Positions 1 to 8,433 of a DNA stretch of 64,000 nucleotides are shown in pieces. Both the position numbers and the translations under genes were made by a program. How positions within the stretch are numbered: the first letter of the stretch is position 1; every line of letters starts with the position of its first letter. Source of the stretch: Halomonas sp. HAL1 (lineage in GTDB: Bacteria > Pseudomonadota > Gammaproteobacteria > Pseudomonadales > Halomonadaceae); assembly GCF_030544485.1 (NCBI RefSeq), contig NZ_CP130610.1, positions 3,596,001 through 3,660,000 of the forward strand, in the 5' to 3' direction. The notes under the pieces were generated by a model, which was not told where the DNA came from, did no database searches, and saw only the letters and a program-made list of their open reading frames with translations.

Positions 1-1
1 C

Positions 2-517
2 GATAGCCGCGGCCAGGTGCGCGGCGCCACCTTAGGCAACGACGTCAATCTGCGCGACGTCGAGGGGCGCAGCGCCCTGTTGCTCGGCAAGGCGAAGGAT
101 AACAACGCCTCCTGCTCACTCGGCCCGTTTATCCGTCTATTTGACGACCACTTCGATATCGACAGCGTGCGCAATTGCCAGGTATCGCTACGTATCGAGG
201 GTGAAGACGACGACTTCTTGCTCCAGGGCGAGAGCGACATGCGCGAGATTAGCCGCGATCCTCTGGATCTAGTGCAGCAAACCATTGGCGCCCATCACCA
301 ATATCCAGACGGTTTTATGCTGTTCCTGGGCACCATGTTCTCGCCGATTCAGGATCGCGACGGGGAAGGCCAGGGGTTTACCCACCACCAGGGTGATCGC
401 GTCACTATCGCCACCCCTTCGCTAGGCGCCTTGGTCAACCGGGTAGGCCGCAGCGATCAGTTACCGCCCTGGACCTACGGCATTCGCGAACTGATGCGCC
501 ACTTGGCGCGCCGCTGA
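2..517 (+). CDS. Fumarylacetoacetate hydrolase (FAH) family protein, C-terminal part
   Basis: The window opens inside this gene; the reading frame is open from base 2 to the TGA at 515-517, giving about 171 residues. The sequence has the FAH-fold C-terminal half, with a GATLGNDVNLRDVEGR stretch that carries part of the metal/active-site region. Known FAH-family enzymes in sugar-acid pathways hydrolyse 2,4-diketo-3-deoxy acids or dehydrate 2-keto-3-deoxy acids (XylX/KdaD type, usually about 330-390 aa). It lies 46 bases before an L-fuconate-dehydratase-like gene on the same strand, so a role in the same sugar-acid route is likely. The exact reaction cannot be decided from the fragment. The internal GTG at 17 is not a real start, because the frame continues upstream. 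Confidence 0.8.
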   Translation, partial: DSRGQVRGATLGNDVNLRDVEGRSALLLGKAKDNNASCSLGPFIRLFDDHFDIDSVRNCQVSLRIEGEDDDFLLQGESDMREISRDPLDLVQQTIGAHHQYPDGFMLFLGTMFSPIQDRDGEGQGFTHHQGDRVTIATPSLGALVNRVGRSDQLPPWTYGIRELMRHLARR

Positions 518-563
518 TACTGACAATCAACACGCCACTCATCGCACCGCCAAGGAGAGCACA

Positions 564-1865
564 ATGACAACGATTACTCGCGTCGACATTCAAGACATTC
601 GCTTCCCCACCTCGCGTTCGCTGGATGGCTCGGATGCCATGAATGCTGCGCCAGACTACTCTGCCGCCTACGTCATCCTACACACCGATGACGGCAGCCC
701 AGAGGGGCACGGTTTAACCTTTACCATTGGCCGCGGTAACGAGATCGTGGTCACAGCGCTCCAGTCGCTGGCGCCACTGATTGAAGGTAAAACGCTTTCC
801 TCAATTACCGACAACATGGGCACCTTCTGGCGGGAAATCACTGGTGACAGCCAGCTACGCTGGATTGGCCCCGATAAAGGCGCGATTCACCTGGCGACCG
901 CCGCCATCGTCAACGCCGTGTGGGATATGTGGGCGAAAAAAGAAGGCAAGCCGGTGTGGAAACTGCTGGTGGATATGACGCCGGAACAGCTGGTGCGCTG
1001 TCTCGACTTCCGTTTTGTGACGGATGCATTAACGCCAGAAGAAGCGATCTGCCTGCTACGCCGCCAAGCCCCCGGCAAAGCGGCACGAGAAGCCGAAATG
1101 CGCAGTGATGGCTACCCCGGCTACACCACCTCCGCAGGCTGGCTGGGTTACAGCGACGAGAAAGTGCGCGGCCTGGCGCGTGAAGCGCTGGCCGAAGGCT
1201 GGACGCACTTCAAACAGAAAATTGGCGGCGACATCGAAGAGGACGCCCGCCGTGCAGCGCTGCTGCGCGATGAGATCGGCTGGGACAACGTGCTGATGAT
1301 GGACGCCAACCAGGTGTGGGAAGTCGACGAGACGATCACCAAAATGCGCCGCCTGGCCGAGTTTGACCCGCTATGGATCGAAGAACCCACCAGCCCTGAC
1401 GACATTCTCGGCCACGCCGAGATCCGCCACCGTGTGGCACCCATCGGCGTCGCCACCGGCGAGCACTGCCACAACAAGGTGATGTTCAAGCAGTTCTTCC
1501 AGGCGGATGCCATCGACTACTGCCAGTTGGATGCCGCACGCTTGGGCGGGCTAAATGAGGTTATCCTCGTGGTGCTGATGGCCGCTAAATTCGGTGTACC
1601 GATTTGCCCCCATGGCGGCGGCGTAGGGCTATGCGAATACACTCAACATATCTCGCTATTCGACTACATTGCGGTATCCGGCAGCCTTGAAGGCCGCGTA
1701 CTGGAGTACGTAGATCACCTTCACGAGCACTTTATCGACCCGGTAGTCATCAACCGTGGCCGCTATCAGGTGCCCGAAGCGCCGGGGTACAGCATTGCCA
1801 TGCACGCAGAATCCCAAGCACAGCACCGCTTCCCAGAGGGTGCAGCCTGGCAGGAAGAGCGTTAA
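564..1865 (+). CDS. L-fuconate dehydratase-like enolase superfamily enzyme
   Basis: 433 aa, full length for the FucD family of the enolase superfamily, which dehydrates L-fuconate (and some related aldonates) to 2-keto-3-deoxy acids in the cytoplasm. The N-terminal capping domain is followed by the (beta/alpha)7-beta barrel. Catalytic and Mg2+ residues are in place: the KxK pair K217/K219 in FKQK, D247 and E273 as metal ligands, E300, and the His-Asp dyad D323/H350 (CPHGGG). These positions lie one residue from those I recall for Xanthomonas FucD. An AAGGAGAG ribosome site precedes the ATG. The stop overlaps the next start (TAATG), so the downstream FAD enzyme is translationally coupled. Substrate could also be D-arabinonate or another close aldonate; the fold assignment is firm. 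Confidence 0.88.
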   Translation: MTTITRVDIQDIRFPTSRSLDGSDAMNAAPDYSAAYVILHTDDGSPEGHGLTFTIGRGNEIVVTALQSLAPLIEGKTLSSITDNMGTFWREITGDSQLRWIGPDKGAIHLATAAIVNAVWDMWAKKEGKPVWKLLVDMTPEQLVRCLDFRFVTDALTPEEAICLLRRQAPGKAAREAEMRSDGYPGYTTSAGWLGYSDEKVRGLAREALAEGWTHFKQKIGGDIEEDARRAALLRDEIGWDNVLMMDANQVWEVDETITKMRRLAEFDPLWIEEPTSPDDILGHAEIRHRVAPIGVATGEHCHNKVMFKQFFQADAIDYCQLDAARLGGLNEVILVVLMAAKFGVPICPHGGGVGLCEYTQHISLFDYIAVSGSLEGRVLEYVDHLHEHFIDPVVINRGRYQVPEAPGYSIAMHAESQAQHRFPEGAAWQEER

Positions 1866-3289
1866 TGACCGACACCACCACCTTTCTAAATGAGTTAACC
1901 AGCCTGCTCGGCGAGCGCGGTTTACTGCGTGAACCGGACGCCATGGCGCGCTACGTGAGCGATTGGGCAGGCGATACGCTGGGCATGCCGCTGGCCGTGG
2001 CTCGCCCGGCCAATACCGCTGAAGTCGCCGAGGTAGCAAAGCGCTGCTATGCACAAGGTGTCGCGATGACACCCCAGGGCGGCCATAGCGGCTTAGTGGC
2101 AGGCGCCTTGCCCGCAGCCAATGGCCAGGAGCTGGTAATCAGCTTAGAGCGCTTAAATAGCGTGCGGGCCATTGATCCGGTCAATTTCACTATCACGGTA
2201 GACGCGGGCTGTATCCTTGAAAACGTTAAGCTGGCCGCCTTTGATCATGATTGCGACTTTCCCCTCTCGCTAGGGGCTCAAGGAAGTTGTCAGATTGGCG
2301 GTAACATCGCTACCAACGCAGGCGGGCTTAACGTGTTGCGCTACGGCATGATGCGCGAGCTGGTGCTGGGCCTTGAAGTAGTGCTCCCCGACGGACGTAT
2401 CTGGGAAAGCCTGAATGCGTTGCACAAGGACAATCGCGGTTACGACCTTCAGCAGCTGTTTCTGGGTAGCGAAGGCACCTTGGGCATCGTCACCGGGGCG
2501 GTGTTAAAACTATCACCGCGCCCAACCCAAAACCGGACGGCGCTGCTGGGACTGCCCTCCGTTCAGGCGGTGATTGATCTTTATGGTTTGGCGCGCCGGG
2601 AGTGCTGCGATCTGCTAACGGCTTTCGAGCTGATTCCCCGCCGCTGTATAGAGCTGGCGATTGAAGCGACGCCAGAGCTACGCGATCCACTTGGAGACGC
2701 CTACCCCTGGTACGTGCTGATGGAGGTCGCTGCCACGGGGCCAGTCGATCTGAGTGCCTTGCTGGAAGCGCTGCTGGAAACCGGCATGGAGCGCGAGCTG
2801 GTGCTGGATGGCGCGCTAGCCTCTAGCGATACCCAGTCCGCCCAGCTGTGGCAGTTCCGCGAAAGCATGCTGGAAGGCCAACGGCGGCGCGGAGAGCATC
2901 TGCGCACCGATATCTCGGTACCCATCTCGGCGATTCCGGACTTCGTGAGCCGGGCAAGCGAGGTGGTGATGGCGGCGTCACCCGAGTGCGACATTATTGC
3001 CTACGGCCATGTAGGCGACGGCAATCTGCACTTCAATATCCTACCGCCCACGGCAATGGCGGATAGCGATAAGAAAGCCCATCTGCACGAGCTTGAAGAG
3101 CGTCTTTTTGAGGTGCTGGATGACTTCCACGGCAGCATCAGCGCTGAGCATGGCATTGGCCGCACCAAGCAAGCGCCTTATTTGGCGCGGCTATCGCCGA
3201 TTGAGCGGGAGATGGTCAGCGGCGTTAAAGCGCTATTCGACCCCAAAGGATTGATGAACCCAGGAAGGATTTTGCCTGCTGGGGAGTAA
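1865..3289 (+). CDS. FAD-linked 2-hydroxyacid dehydrogenase (GlcD / D-2-hydroxyglutarate dehydrogenase type)
   Basis: 474 aa. The N-terminal half (about residues 40-220) is a PCMH-type FAD-binding domain, with the GSCQIGGNIATNAGG and LGSEGTLGIVTGA motifs. The C-terminal half is a FAD-oxidase C domain, with the family motifs GHVGDGNLHFNI and SAEHGIGRTK. Enzymes of this group oxidise D-lactate, glycolate, D-2-hydroxyglutarate or similar 2-hydroxyacids and pass electrons to quinone or an electron-transfer protein. It shares one base with the fuconate dehydratase stop, so it belongs to that operon. A plausible job is oxidising a hydroxyacid or lactate formed from the sugar acid; this is inference. 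No signal peptide or membrane segment is visible. Confidence 0.8.
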   Translation: MTDTTTFLNELTSLLGERGLLREPDAMARYVSDWAGDTLGMPLAVARPANTAEVAEVAKRCYAQGVAMTPQGGHSGLVAGALPAANGQELVISLERLNSVRAIDPVNFTITVDAGCILENVKLAAFDHDCDFPLSLGAQGSCQIGGNIATNAGGLNVLRYGMMRELVLGLEVVLPDGRIWESLNALHKDNRGYDLQQLFLGSEGTLGIVTGAVLKLSPRPTQNRTALLGLPSVQAVIDLYGLARRECCDLLTAFELIPRRCIELAIEATPELRDPLGDAYPWYVLMEVAATGPVDLSALLEALLETGMERELVLDGALASSDTQSAQLWQFRESMLEGQRRRGEHLRTDISVPISAIPDFVSRASEVVMAASPECDIIAYGHVGDGNLHFNILPPTAMADSDKKAHLHELEERLFEVLDDFHGSISAEHGIGRTKQAPYLARLSPIEREMVSGVKALFDPKGLMNPGRILPAGE

Positions 3290-3317
3290 TCCCCAGCATG
3301 GTTCATCACTATTTGGT

Positions 3318-4088
3318 TCATTCGTGCTTGAATCGCCCCGCTAGACCGCGCAGCGCATTGGCGTAAAGCAGCGTATCAATCCCGACACCAACGAAGGTAC
3401 AGCCCGCGGCGAGATAGCCGCGGGCTGCCTGCTCGTCCACCGTGACAATACCCGCTGCCTTGCCCGCAGCGCGTATCTTGTTAATGGCGTCACTAACCGC
3501 TTCTGTCACTTCAGGGTGGTTGGCATTGCCGAGATGCCCCATAGACGCCGACAAATCCGCCGGGCCAATAAACACCCCATCGACACCGTCTACTGCAGCG
3601 ATAGCCTCCAGGTTAGCAAGCGCCTGGGGGCTCTCCACCTGCAGCATAAGGCAGATTTCATCATCAGCGCGGGAGAGGTAATCTTCTGCCTGCCCCCAGC
3701 GCGAGGCGCGTGCCAGCACATGACCAACCCCACGAATACCGTGAGGCGGATAGCGTGTGGCCGCCACCAGTTCAGCCGCTTGTTCGGGAGTCTCGACCAT
3801 GGGGATGAGCAGGTTCTGCACGCCAATATCCAGGTAGCGCTTGATCAGCACCGCATCACCAGTGGGTGGACGTACCACCGGGTGGCTTTGATAGGGGGCC
3901 AGCGCCTGCAGCTGAGCAAGCAGGCTAGCTAGATCATTAGGGGAATGTTCCGCATCGATCAATAGCCAGTCGAAGCCCGCCGTGGCGGCAATCTCAGCGG
4001 TGTAAGCACTGGTCAAGCCGAGCCAAATTCCTGTTTGGGGTTGGCCCGCCAGTAGCTGTTGCTTAAACGCGTTGTGCGGCATTTTCAT
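3318..4088 (-). CDS. HpcH/HpaI family aldolase (2-keto-3-deoxy-acid aldolase)
   Basis: 256 aa from the ATG at 4088, which has a GAAGGAA ribosome site; an upstream in-frame ATG at 4154 lies inside the preceding gene and is rejected. Motifs of class II pyruvate aldolases are present: [13 protein letters not shown] with the catalytic His, the metal-binding [12 protein letters not shown] and [15 protein letters not shown]. Family members cleave 4-hydroxy-2-oxoheptanedioate (HpaI) or 2-keto-3-deoxy-L-rhamnonate (RhmA/YfaU) to pyruvate plus an aldehyde. Next to a fuconate-type dehydratase, cleavage of 2-keto-3-deoxy-fuconate to pyruvate and lactaldehyde is the natural guess. It is the last gene of the TRAP operon, 16 bases after dctM, and converges with the FAD dehydrogenase gene. 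Confidence 0.85.
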   Translation of the reverse strand: MKMPHNAFKQQLLAGQPQTGIWLGLTSAYTAEIAATAGFDWLLIDAEHSPNDLASLLAQLQALAPYQSHPVVRPPTGDAVLIKRYLDIGVQNLLIPMVETPEQAAELVAATRYPPHGIRGVGHVLARASRWGQAEDYLSRADDEICLMLQVESPQALANLEAIAAVDGVDGVFIGPADLSASMGHLGNANHPEVTEAVSDAINKIRAAGKAAGIVTVDEQAARGYLAAGCTFVGVGIDTLLYANALRGLAGRFKHE

Positions 4089-4104
4089 ACGGGTTCCTTC
4101 TGAA

Positions 4105-5400
4105 TTAGTACCCCATGATATCTGGCAGCCAAGTGGCCAACCCTGGCACGGCAATCAACAGCAAAATGGTCGCTATGATCGGCAGCAGGAACGGTAGTAT
4201 CGCGGTCACCACTTGGCCATAACGCAGCCGTGTAATGCCCACCATTAAAAACAGCACCGTGCCAAATGGCGGCGTAATGACCCCCACCGATAGCGTGATC
4301 ACCATCACGATACCGAAGTGAACAGGGTCTAATCCGGCGCTTAGCGCTGCGGGCACCACAATGGGGGTAAAAATCAGGATGCTTTCGATCACTGACATAA
4401 AGCAGCCGATCAGCAAAAAGAACAGTGCAAAACAGAGTAGCAGCGCAAACATCGGCATATCGATGCTGGCGACCTGACCCGCTAACGCCTGAGGAATGCC
4501 CATGCGCACCAGTATCCAGCCATAAAAGCTGGAGACCGCAATAATCAGCAAGATAACTGCACTGAACATCAGCGTGCGACTGAAGGCGTTATAGAGATCC
4601 TTCCAATTCAAATCGCGGTAGATCAGTCCACCTAGAATGATCGCGTAGAGCGAGGCAATAGCGCCCGCCTCGGTGGGCGTGAAGAAACCGCCCCAAATAC
4701 CACCGACGATAATCGCTGGCATCATCAAAGGCAAAATAGCGCGTTTACCGGTGCGGACAACTTCGCAGGCGTCAAAAGGCGTGGGTTTAGGCATCACCAC
4801 CCTACCGCTGGCAGACAGCAGCACGGTCATTCCCATCAGCAGCAGTGCCATCAAGATACCTGGCAGTAGCCCCGCCATAAACAGCCCACCAATACTCACA
4901 TTGGCCAGCCAGCCATAAACAACGAGCGCGATACTGGGCGGCAGAATTGGCCCGATTACGCTGGAGGCGGCAGTGATGCCGGTTGAGTAACCCAACTCGT
5001 AGCCACGCTCTTTCATCGCCTTGATTTCGATACTACCCAGCCCGGCGGCATCGGCCACCGCGGTGCCCGACATCGTGGCAAAGATAGAGCTGGCCACCAC
5101 GTTGGCGTGTCCCAAACCACCCTTGGTAAAGCCCACCAGCGCGGTAGCGAAATCGAAAATGCGCGTGGTGGTGGAGCCAATATTCATAATATTGGCGGCC
5201 AGGATGAACAGCGGAATCGCCAGCAGGGTAAAGTTATTGAGGGTTTGCACCATGCGCAGCGGGAGTAACTCGACGGGTAGCCCGCCGGCACCGGTGGCGA
5301 ATAACGCGATAAACGAGGTCACGCCAATGGCGACCACCACGGGCAAGCCAATGGCCATCAGAACTAACAAGCCACCGACGAAAATCAGTAGTTCAGTCAT
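4105..5400 (-). CDS. TRAP transporter large permease subunit (DctM)
   Basis: 431 aa, very hydrophobic, about 12 membrane segments, typical of the ion-transporter superfamily DctM subunit that carries solute with Na+. Family stretches include [30 protein letters not shown] and [14 protein letters not shown]. The ATG overlaps the dctQ stop by four bases, so Q and M are coupled. Together with the binding protein at 6046-7026 it forms a complete tripartite importer. The aldolase, dehydratase and FAD enzyme around it suggest a sugar acid as substrate. Confidence 0.93.
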   Translation of the reverse strand: MTELLIFVGGLLVLMAIGLPVVVAIGVTSFIALFATGAGGLPVELLPLRMVQTLNNFTLLAIPLFILAANIMNIGSTTTRIFDFATALVGFTKGGLGHANVVASSIFATMSGTAVADAAGLGSIEIKAMKERGYELGYSTGITAASSVIGPILPPSIALVVYGWLANVSIGGLFMAGLLPGILMALLLMGMTVLLSASGRVVMPKPTPFDACEVVRTGKRAILPLMMPAIIVGGIWGGFFTPTEAGAIASLYAIILGGLIYRDLNWKDLYNAFSRTLMFSAVILLIIAVSSFYGWILVRMGIPQALAGQVASIDMPMFALLLCFALFFLLIGCFMSVIESILIFTPIVVPAALSAGLDPVHFGIVMVITLSVGVITPPFGTVLFLMVGITRLRYGQVVTAILPFLLPIIATILLLIAVPGLATWLPDIMGY

Positions 5401-5939
5401 GGTTGTGAGACCTCCTCTTCATGGGACGTTTCCAACCACACCACCGGGCCGCGCAACGTTTGCCAAAAGGCAATGAGTGCCATGCCCACAAAGCTGAAAA
5501 AGATGCCGTAATAGAGATAGCTGAAACTGATACTTAACGAGACGGTTTTATTGTTGGCGCTCATGTCCGACATGATCCAAGCCCCCCAGGCGGCCAGTGC
5601 AAAAAAGCCGCAGGAGATCAGCGCAGTGAGACGGTACTGGATATTCTTACCCAGCCCAGAAAGCTTATGGCTGAACAGGTCGACCACCAGATGCTCGCTG
5701 CGTACCCAGGCGGATAGCGACCCGAAGCCAATCGCGTAAATCGCCAGCATAGACGCCACCTCTTCGGTCCAGGGCATCCCCAGCCCCAGCAGGTCACGGG
5801 CAATTACGGCCGCCACGATCAGCAGCAGAATGGCTGCCATAAGCGCCACGCCCACCCCATCGCACAGGCGTGTAACGCCGCGCAGCGTATAGAAAGCAAT
5901 TCGATCTGGCCCCTTGCTGGGCGCTACCGCGTCTTCCAC
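5397..5939 (-). CDS. TRAP transporter small permease subunit (DctQ)
   Basis: 180 aa with four predicted membrane segments, the DctQ pattern. The start is a GTG at 5939 with AAGGAG seven bases upstream; no better ATG is near. It shares four bases with dctM (ATGA). The conserved LGLGMPWTEEVASMLAIYAIG region matches the small subunit core. It separates from dctP by about 100 bases that include an intrinsic terminator, so its expression is probably lower than that of the binding protein. Confidence 0.9.
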   Translation of the reverse strand: MEDAVAPSKGPDRIAFYTLRGVTRLCDGVGVALMAAILLLIVAAVIARDLLGLGMPWTEEVASMLAIYAIGFGSLSAWVRSEHLVVDLFSHKLSGLGKNIQYRLTALISCGFFALAAWGAWIMSDMSANNKTVSLSISFSYLYYGIFFSFVGMALIAFWQTLRGPVVWLETSHEEEVSQP

Positions 5940-5999
5940 TGGAGAACTCCTTACCCTGACTGCTTTTTAGTCTTACATGAAAACTTATTTGTAATGAAG

Positions 6000-6022
6000 A
6001 AAAACGACGGCCCGATGGGCCG
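6000..6022 (-). terminator. Intrinsic terminator between dctP and dctQ
   Basis: Read on the minus strand, a CGGCCC-ATC-GGGCCG hairpin (6008-6022) is followed three bases later by five T residues (6000-6004). It lies downstream of the binding-protein stop and upstream of the small permease. Its position suggests partial termination that favours binding-protein mRNA. Confidence 0.7.
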
Positions 6023-6045
6023 CCGCAATTTCTGTTCAGCGCGTT

Positions 6046-7026
6046 TTACTCGCTGTCGTTACCCAGCGCATCTTCACGAACGCCCTCGGCCATGTCAGCC
6101 ATGACACGATCGATAGCCGGTAACGCTGCCTCGCGGAAAGGCGCAACATCCGGCTCAATGACGGTCATGCCTTCATCCTGCAGGGCTTCCAGATAGAACT
6201 CGTCGAGTTCGCGTTCTTGCTCTGAACCATACTGGCGTGCCACCTCAATGGCTTCTTCGATCAGCGCTTGATCTTCCTCTTCTAGACCATCCCACCAGCG
6301 AGAACTAGCTACCCAGCTCCACGGAAACTGCACATGGCTGGTCATGATTAGGTAGTCCTGCACTTCCCATAGACGACGGGTATAAGGCGAGGAGAGCGAG
6401 TTCTCGTGGCCATCGACCTGGCCGGTCTGCATGGCGAGATAAATCTCTGGTGCCGGTACGTTGACTACCTGAGCCCCAATCTCTTCCCACACTTCCAGCC
6501 ATACCGGCAGCGAAGGCAGGCGCAGGCGGAAGCCATCCAGATCATCTGGGGTATGTATCTCTTTATTGGCGGTCATGTGGCGGGGCCCGCGATGCTGCAG
6601 GCCAAAATATTTCAGGCCGCCCTGGCTTTCTGCTTTCTCGACCAGCGCTTGGCCGGAAGGGCTCTCCATATAGGCGTCGACTTCATCCCAGGTAGTGAAC
6701 ACAAAGGGAACCGTAATAGCGTCGTATTCAGGCGCATACTGTTGACGCCAGTTACCACCGGTTAGGGATAGCTGGGTTTGGCCCAGGTTAAGCAGTTCCA
6801 ACACGGCATTCTCACCGCCCAGAGAACCCGCTAAAAAGGGGCGAACTTCAAAGCGCCCGGGGGCCTGTTCCTCTAAATATTCCGCAAAGCGTTCCACGGC
6901 AGCGCTTTCCGAACCGCCTTCGCTCATGGTGTTGTTGACTTGAATTTCGATGGGGTTAGCTAAAACGAACGGCGCCGTCGTTAGCATTCCTAGGGTAGCC
7001 AGCGTGGCAAGCAATTGTTTCCGCAT
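6046..7026 (-). CDS. TRAP transporter substrate-binding protein (DctP)
   Basis: 326 aa. A Sec signal peptide (MRKQLLATLATLGMLTTAPFVLA) predicts export to the periplasm. The DctP fold is recognisable: an EMSEG-type start of the mature chain, the conserved arginine region LDGFRLRLPSLPVW, and the hinge motif EIYLAMQTGQVDGHENS. The arginine in this region normally binds the substrate carboxylate, which fits a sugar acid. It is first gene of the dctPQM-aldolase operon. The ribosome site (AGAGAG) is modest. The mature protein is strongly acidic, as is usual for halophile periplasmic proteins. Confidence 0.92.
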   Translation of the reverse strand: MRKQLLATLATLGMLTTAPFVLANPIEIQVNNTMSEGGSESAAVERFAEYLEEQAPGRFEVRPFLAGSLGGENAVLELLNLGQTQLSLTGGNWRQQYAPEYDAITVPFVFTTWDEVDAYMESPSGQALVEKAESQGGLKYFGLQHRGPRHMTANKEIHTPDDLDGFRLRLPSLPVWLEVWEEIGAQVVNVPAPEIYLAMQTGQVDGHENSLSSPYTRRLWEVQDYLIMTSHVQFPWSWVASSRWWDGLEEEDQALIEEAIEVARQYGSEQERELDEFYLEALQDEGMTVIEPDVAPFREAALPAIDRVMADMAEGVREDALGNDSE

Positions 7027-7382
7027 GGGATGACTCTCTACGGTTGTCGTTATTGGGTGTGGTTCTTTATAGCTCCTGTAGGCAAGAGCTTTATGTCGCT
7101 TGCCTGATCTTGAAACAAGCAGCCGAAGGGCTCAAATCGACGTTCAAGAAGGATGACTTCGTTAAATACGATGGCTAGAAACGCCGGTATGACGCGCTTT
7201 TTAACCGAGGCGCTTGCGGCCATACGACCAAAGATGAATACCTGACCGCCTTCGCTGCTCTTTCAAAAGCCCTCTCAATAGGCTGTGAAGGCATACTTCA
7301 GCGCCGCTGCTCAAGGCATTTTGCCACCACAAGATATTTGCCAGCTTTCACGAAGCACGAAGCCATTTGCAGACTTTTGCAA
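7027..7382. other. Intergenic region with inverted repeat and possible gene remnant
   Basis: About 355 bases between dctP (leftward) and the LysR gene (leftward). It should hold the dctP promoter. An inverted repeat AGGCAAG-N12-CTTGCCT lies at 7080-7086 and 7099-7105 and could be an operator. From about 7083 to 7390 one plus-strand frame is open except for a single TAG near 7173 and reads like protein, but I do not recognise the family and no start is clear. It may be a decayed gene or chance. No RNA gene is seen. Confidence 0.4.
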
Positions 7383-8282
7383 TTAGTCCTCGCCCGCCTT
7401 CTGGGTAAGGTGGTCTACCAAGTGTCGCGCAGTGACATGCAAAGAGGCGTAGCGGCGCATGCCAATCACCAGCTCACGCTGGGCCCAAGGGTCGCTAAGC
7501 GGAATGCTTTTGAGCTGTAAATCCCCCAGATCACGATAGATGGTCTGCTCAGGGAGTACGCCAACGCCCATGCCGTGGTGAATCATCCGGCAAATAGCGT
7601 CAAAGCTACGTACCTGAATGCGCATACGCAGCGCTTTGCCTGCCAGGTTAGCTTGTTCATTCAACAGCGATTGCAGCGAGGCGTCCTGCTGTAAGCCAAT
7701 AAAGTCGAAAGCCAGCGCTTCATTAAAAGCGATGCTTTCACGCTCAGCCAAGGGGTGATCAATGGGCGTCATTAACACGAGTCGGTCATGTCGATAGGAG
7801 AGCTGCTGGAGGTCAGGCGCTGCCACATGCCCGGCGAAAATGCCGATATCGGTTAATCCATCACGGACGGCGGCAATGATTTCGCTACTGACTCGCTCCT
7901 GAAGGTCGATCTTAATTTCGGGATAAAGCCGGGAGAAAGCGCTGAGATCTTGGGGAAGAAAAGCAATGATCGCCGAGGTATTGGAGTGGATACGCACATG
8001 GCCGCGCACGCCTTCGCCGTACTCGCTGAGTTCCGCATGCAGGCGCTCGATGTTATCCATAATGCGCCGGGCATGGTGCAAAAATGCCTGACCCGCAGGC
8101 GTGAGCTCCACACCCCGCGGACGGCGATACAGCAGCGTCGTGCCGACCAGCGCTTCCAGGTCGCTTATTCGCTTGCTCACTGCAGCGAGTGCTAAGTGCT
8201 CTCGCTCGGCAGCGGCGGTCAGGCGGCCTTCATCCGCTACGGAAATAAACAGTTTGAGGGTGACAAAATCGAAGCGGCGCAT
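7383..8282 (-). CDS. LysR-family transcriptional regulator
   Basis: 299 aa. N-terminal winged helix (residues 1-60, with ADEGRLTAAAEREHLALAAVSKRISDLE) then the periplasmic-binding-like effector domain. The start ATG at 8282 has GGGAG nine bases upstream. It sits between the TRAP/sugar-acid genes (same strand, downstream) and the divergent CoA-transferase/HMG-CoA-lyase pair. LysR genes usually control the divergent neighbour, so the 8434-10596 pair is the first candidate target. In the shared gap an ATTGTC...GACAAT pair (8364-8369 and 8394-8399) is a possible binding site. Effector unknown. Confidence 0.9.
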   Translation of the reverse strand: MRRFDFVTLKLFISVADEGRLTAAAEREHLALAAVSKRISDLEALVGTTLLYRRPRGVELTPAGQAFLHHARRIMDNIERLHAELSEYGEGVRGHVRIHSNTSAIIAFLPQDLSAFSRLYPEIKIDLQERVSSEIIAAVRDGLTDIGIFAGHVAAPDLQQLSYRHDRLVLMTPIDHPLAERESIAFNEALAFDFIGLQQDASLQSLLNEQANLAGKALRMRIQVRSFDAICRMIHHGMGVGVLPEQTIYRDLGDLQLKSIPLSDPWAQRELVIGMRRYASLHVTARHLVDHLTQKAGED

Positions 8283-8433
8283 GACACATGACTCCCATAA
8301 GACAGGCGGATTATGCTAACGCACACCTTCGCTAACCACGAACCCTTTGTTACCGATTGCCTAATTGTCGCCCTGGATCGGCTCACGCATGCTGACAATA
8401 AATGATGATAACGACAAATAGAGGAAAGCCTTA

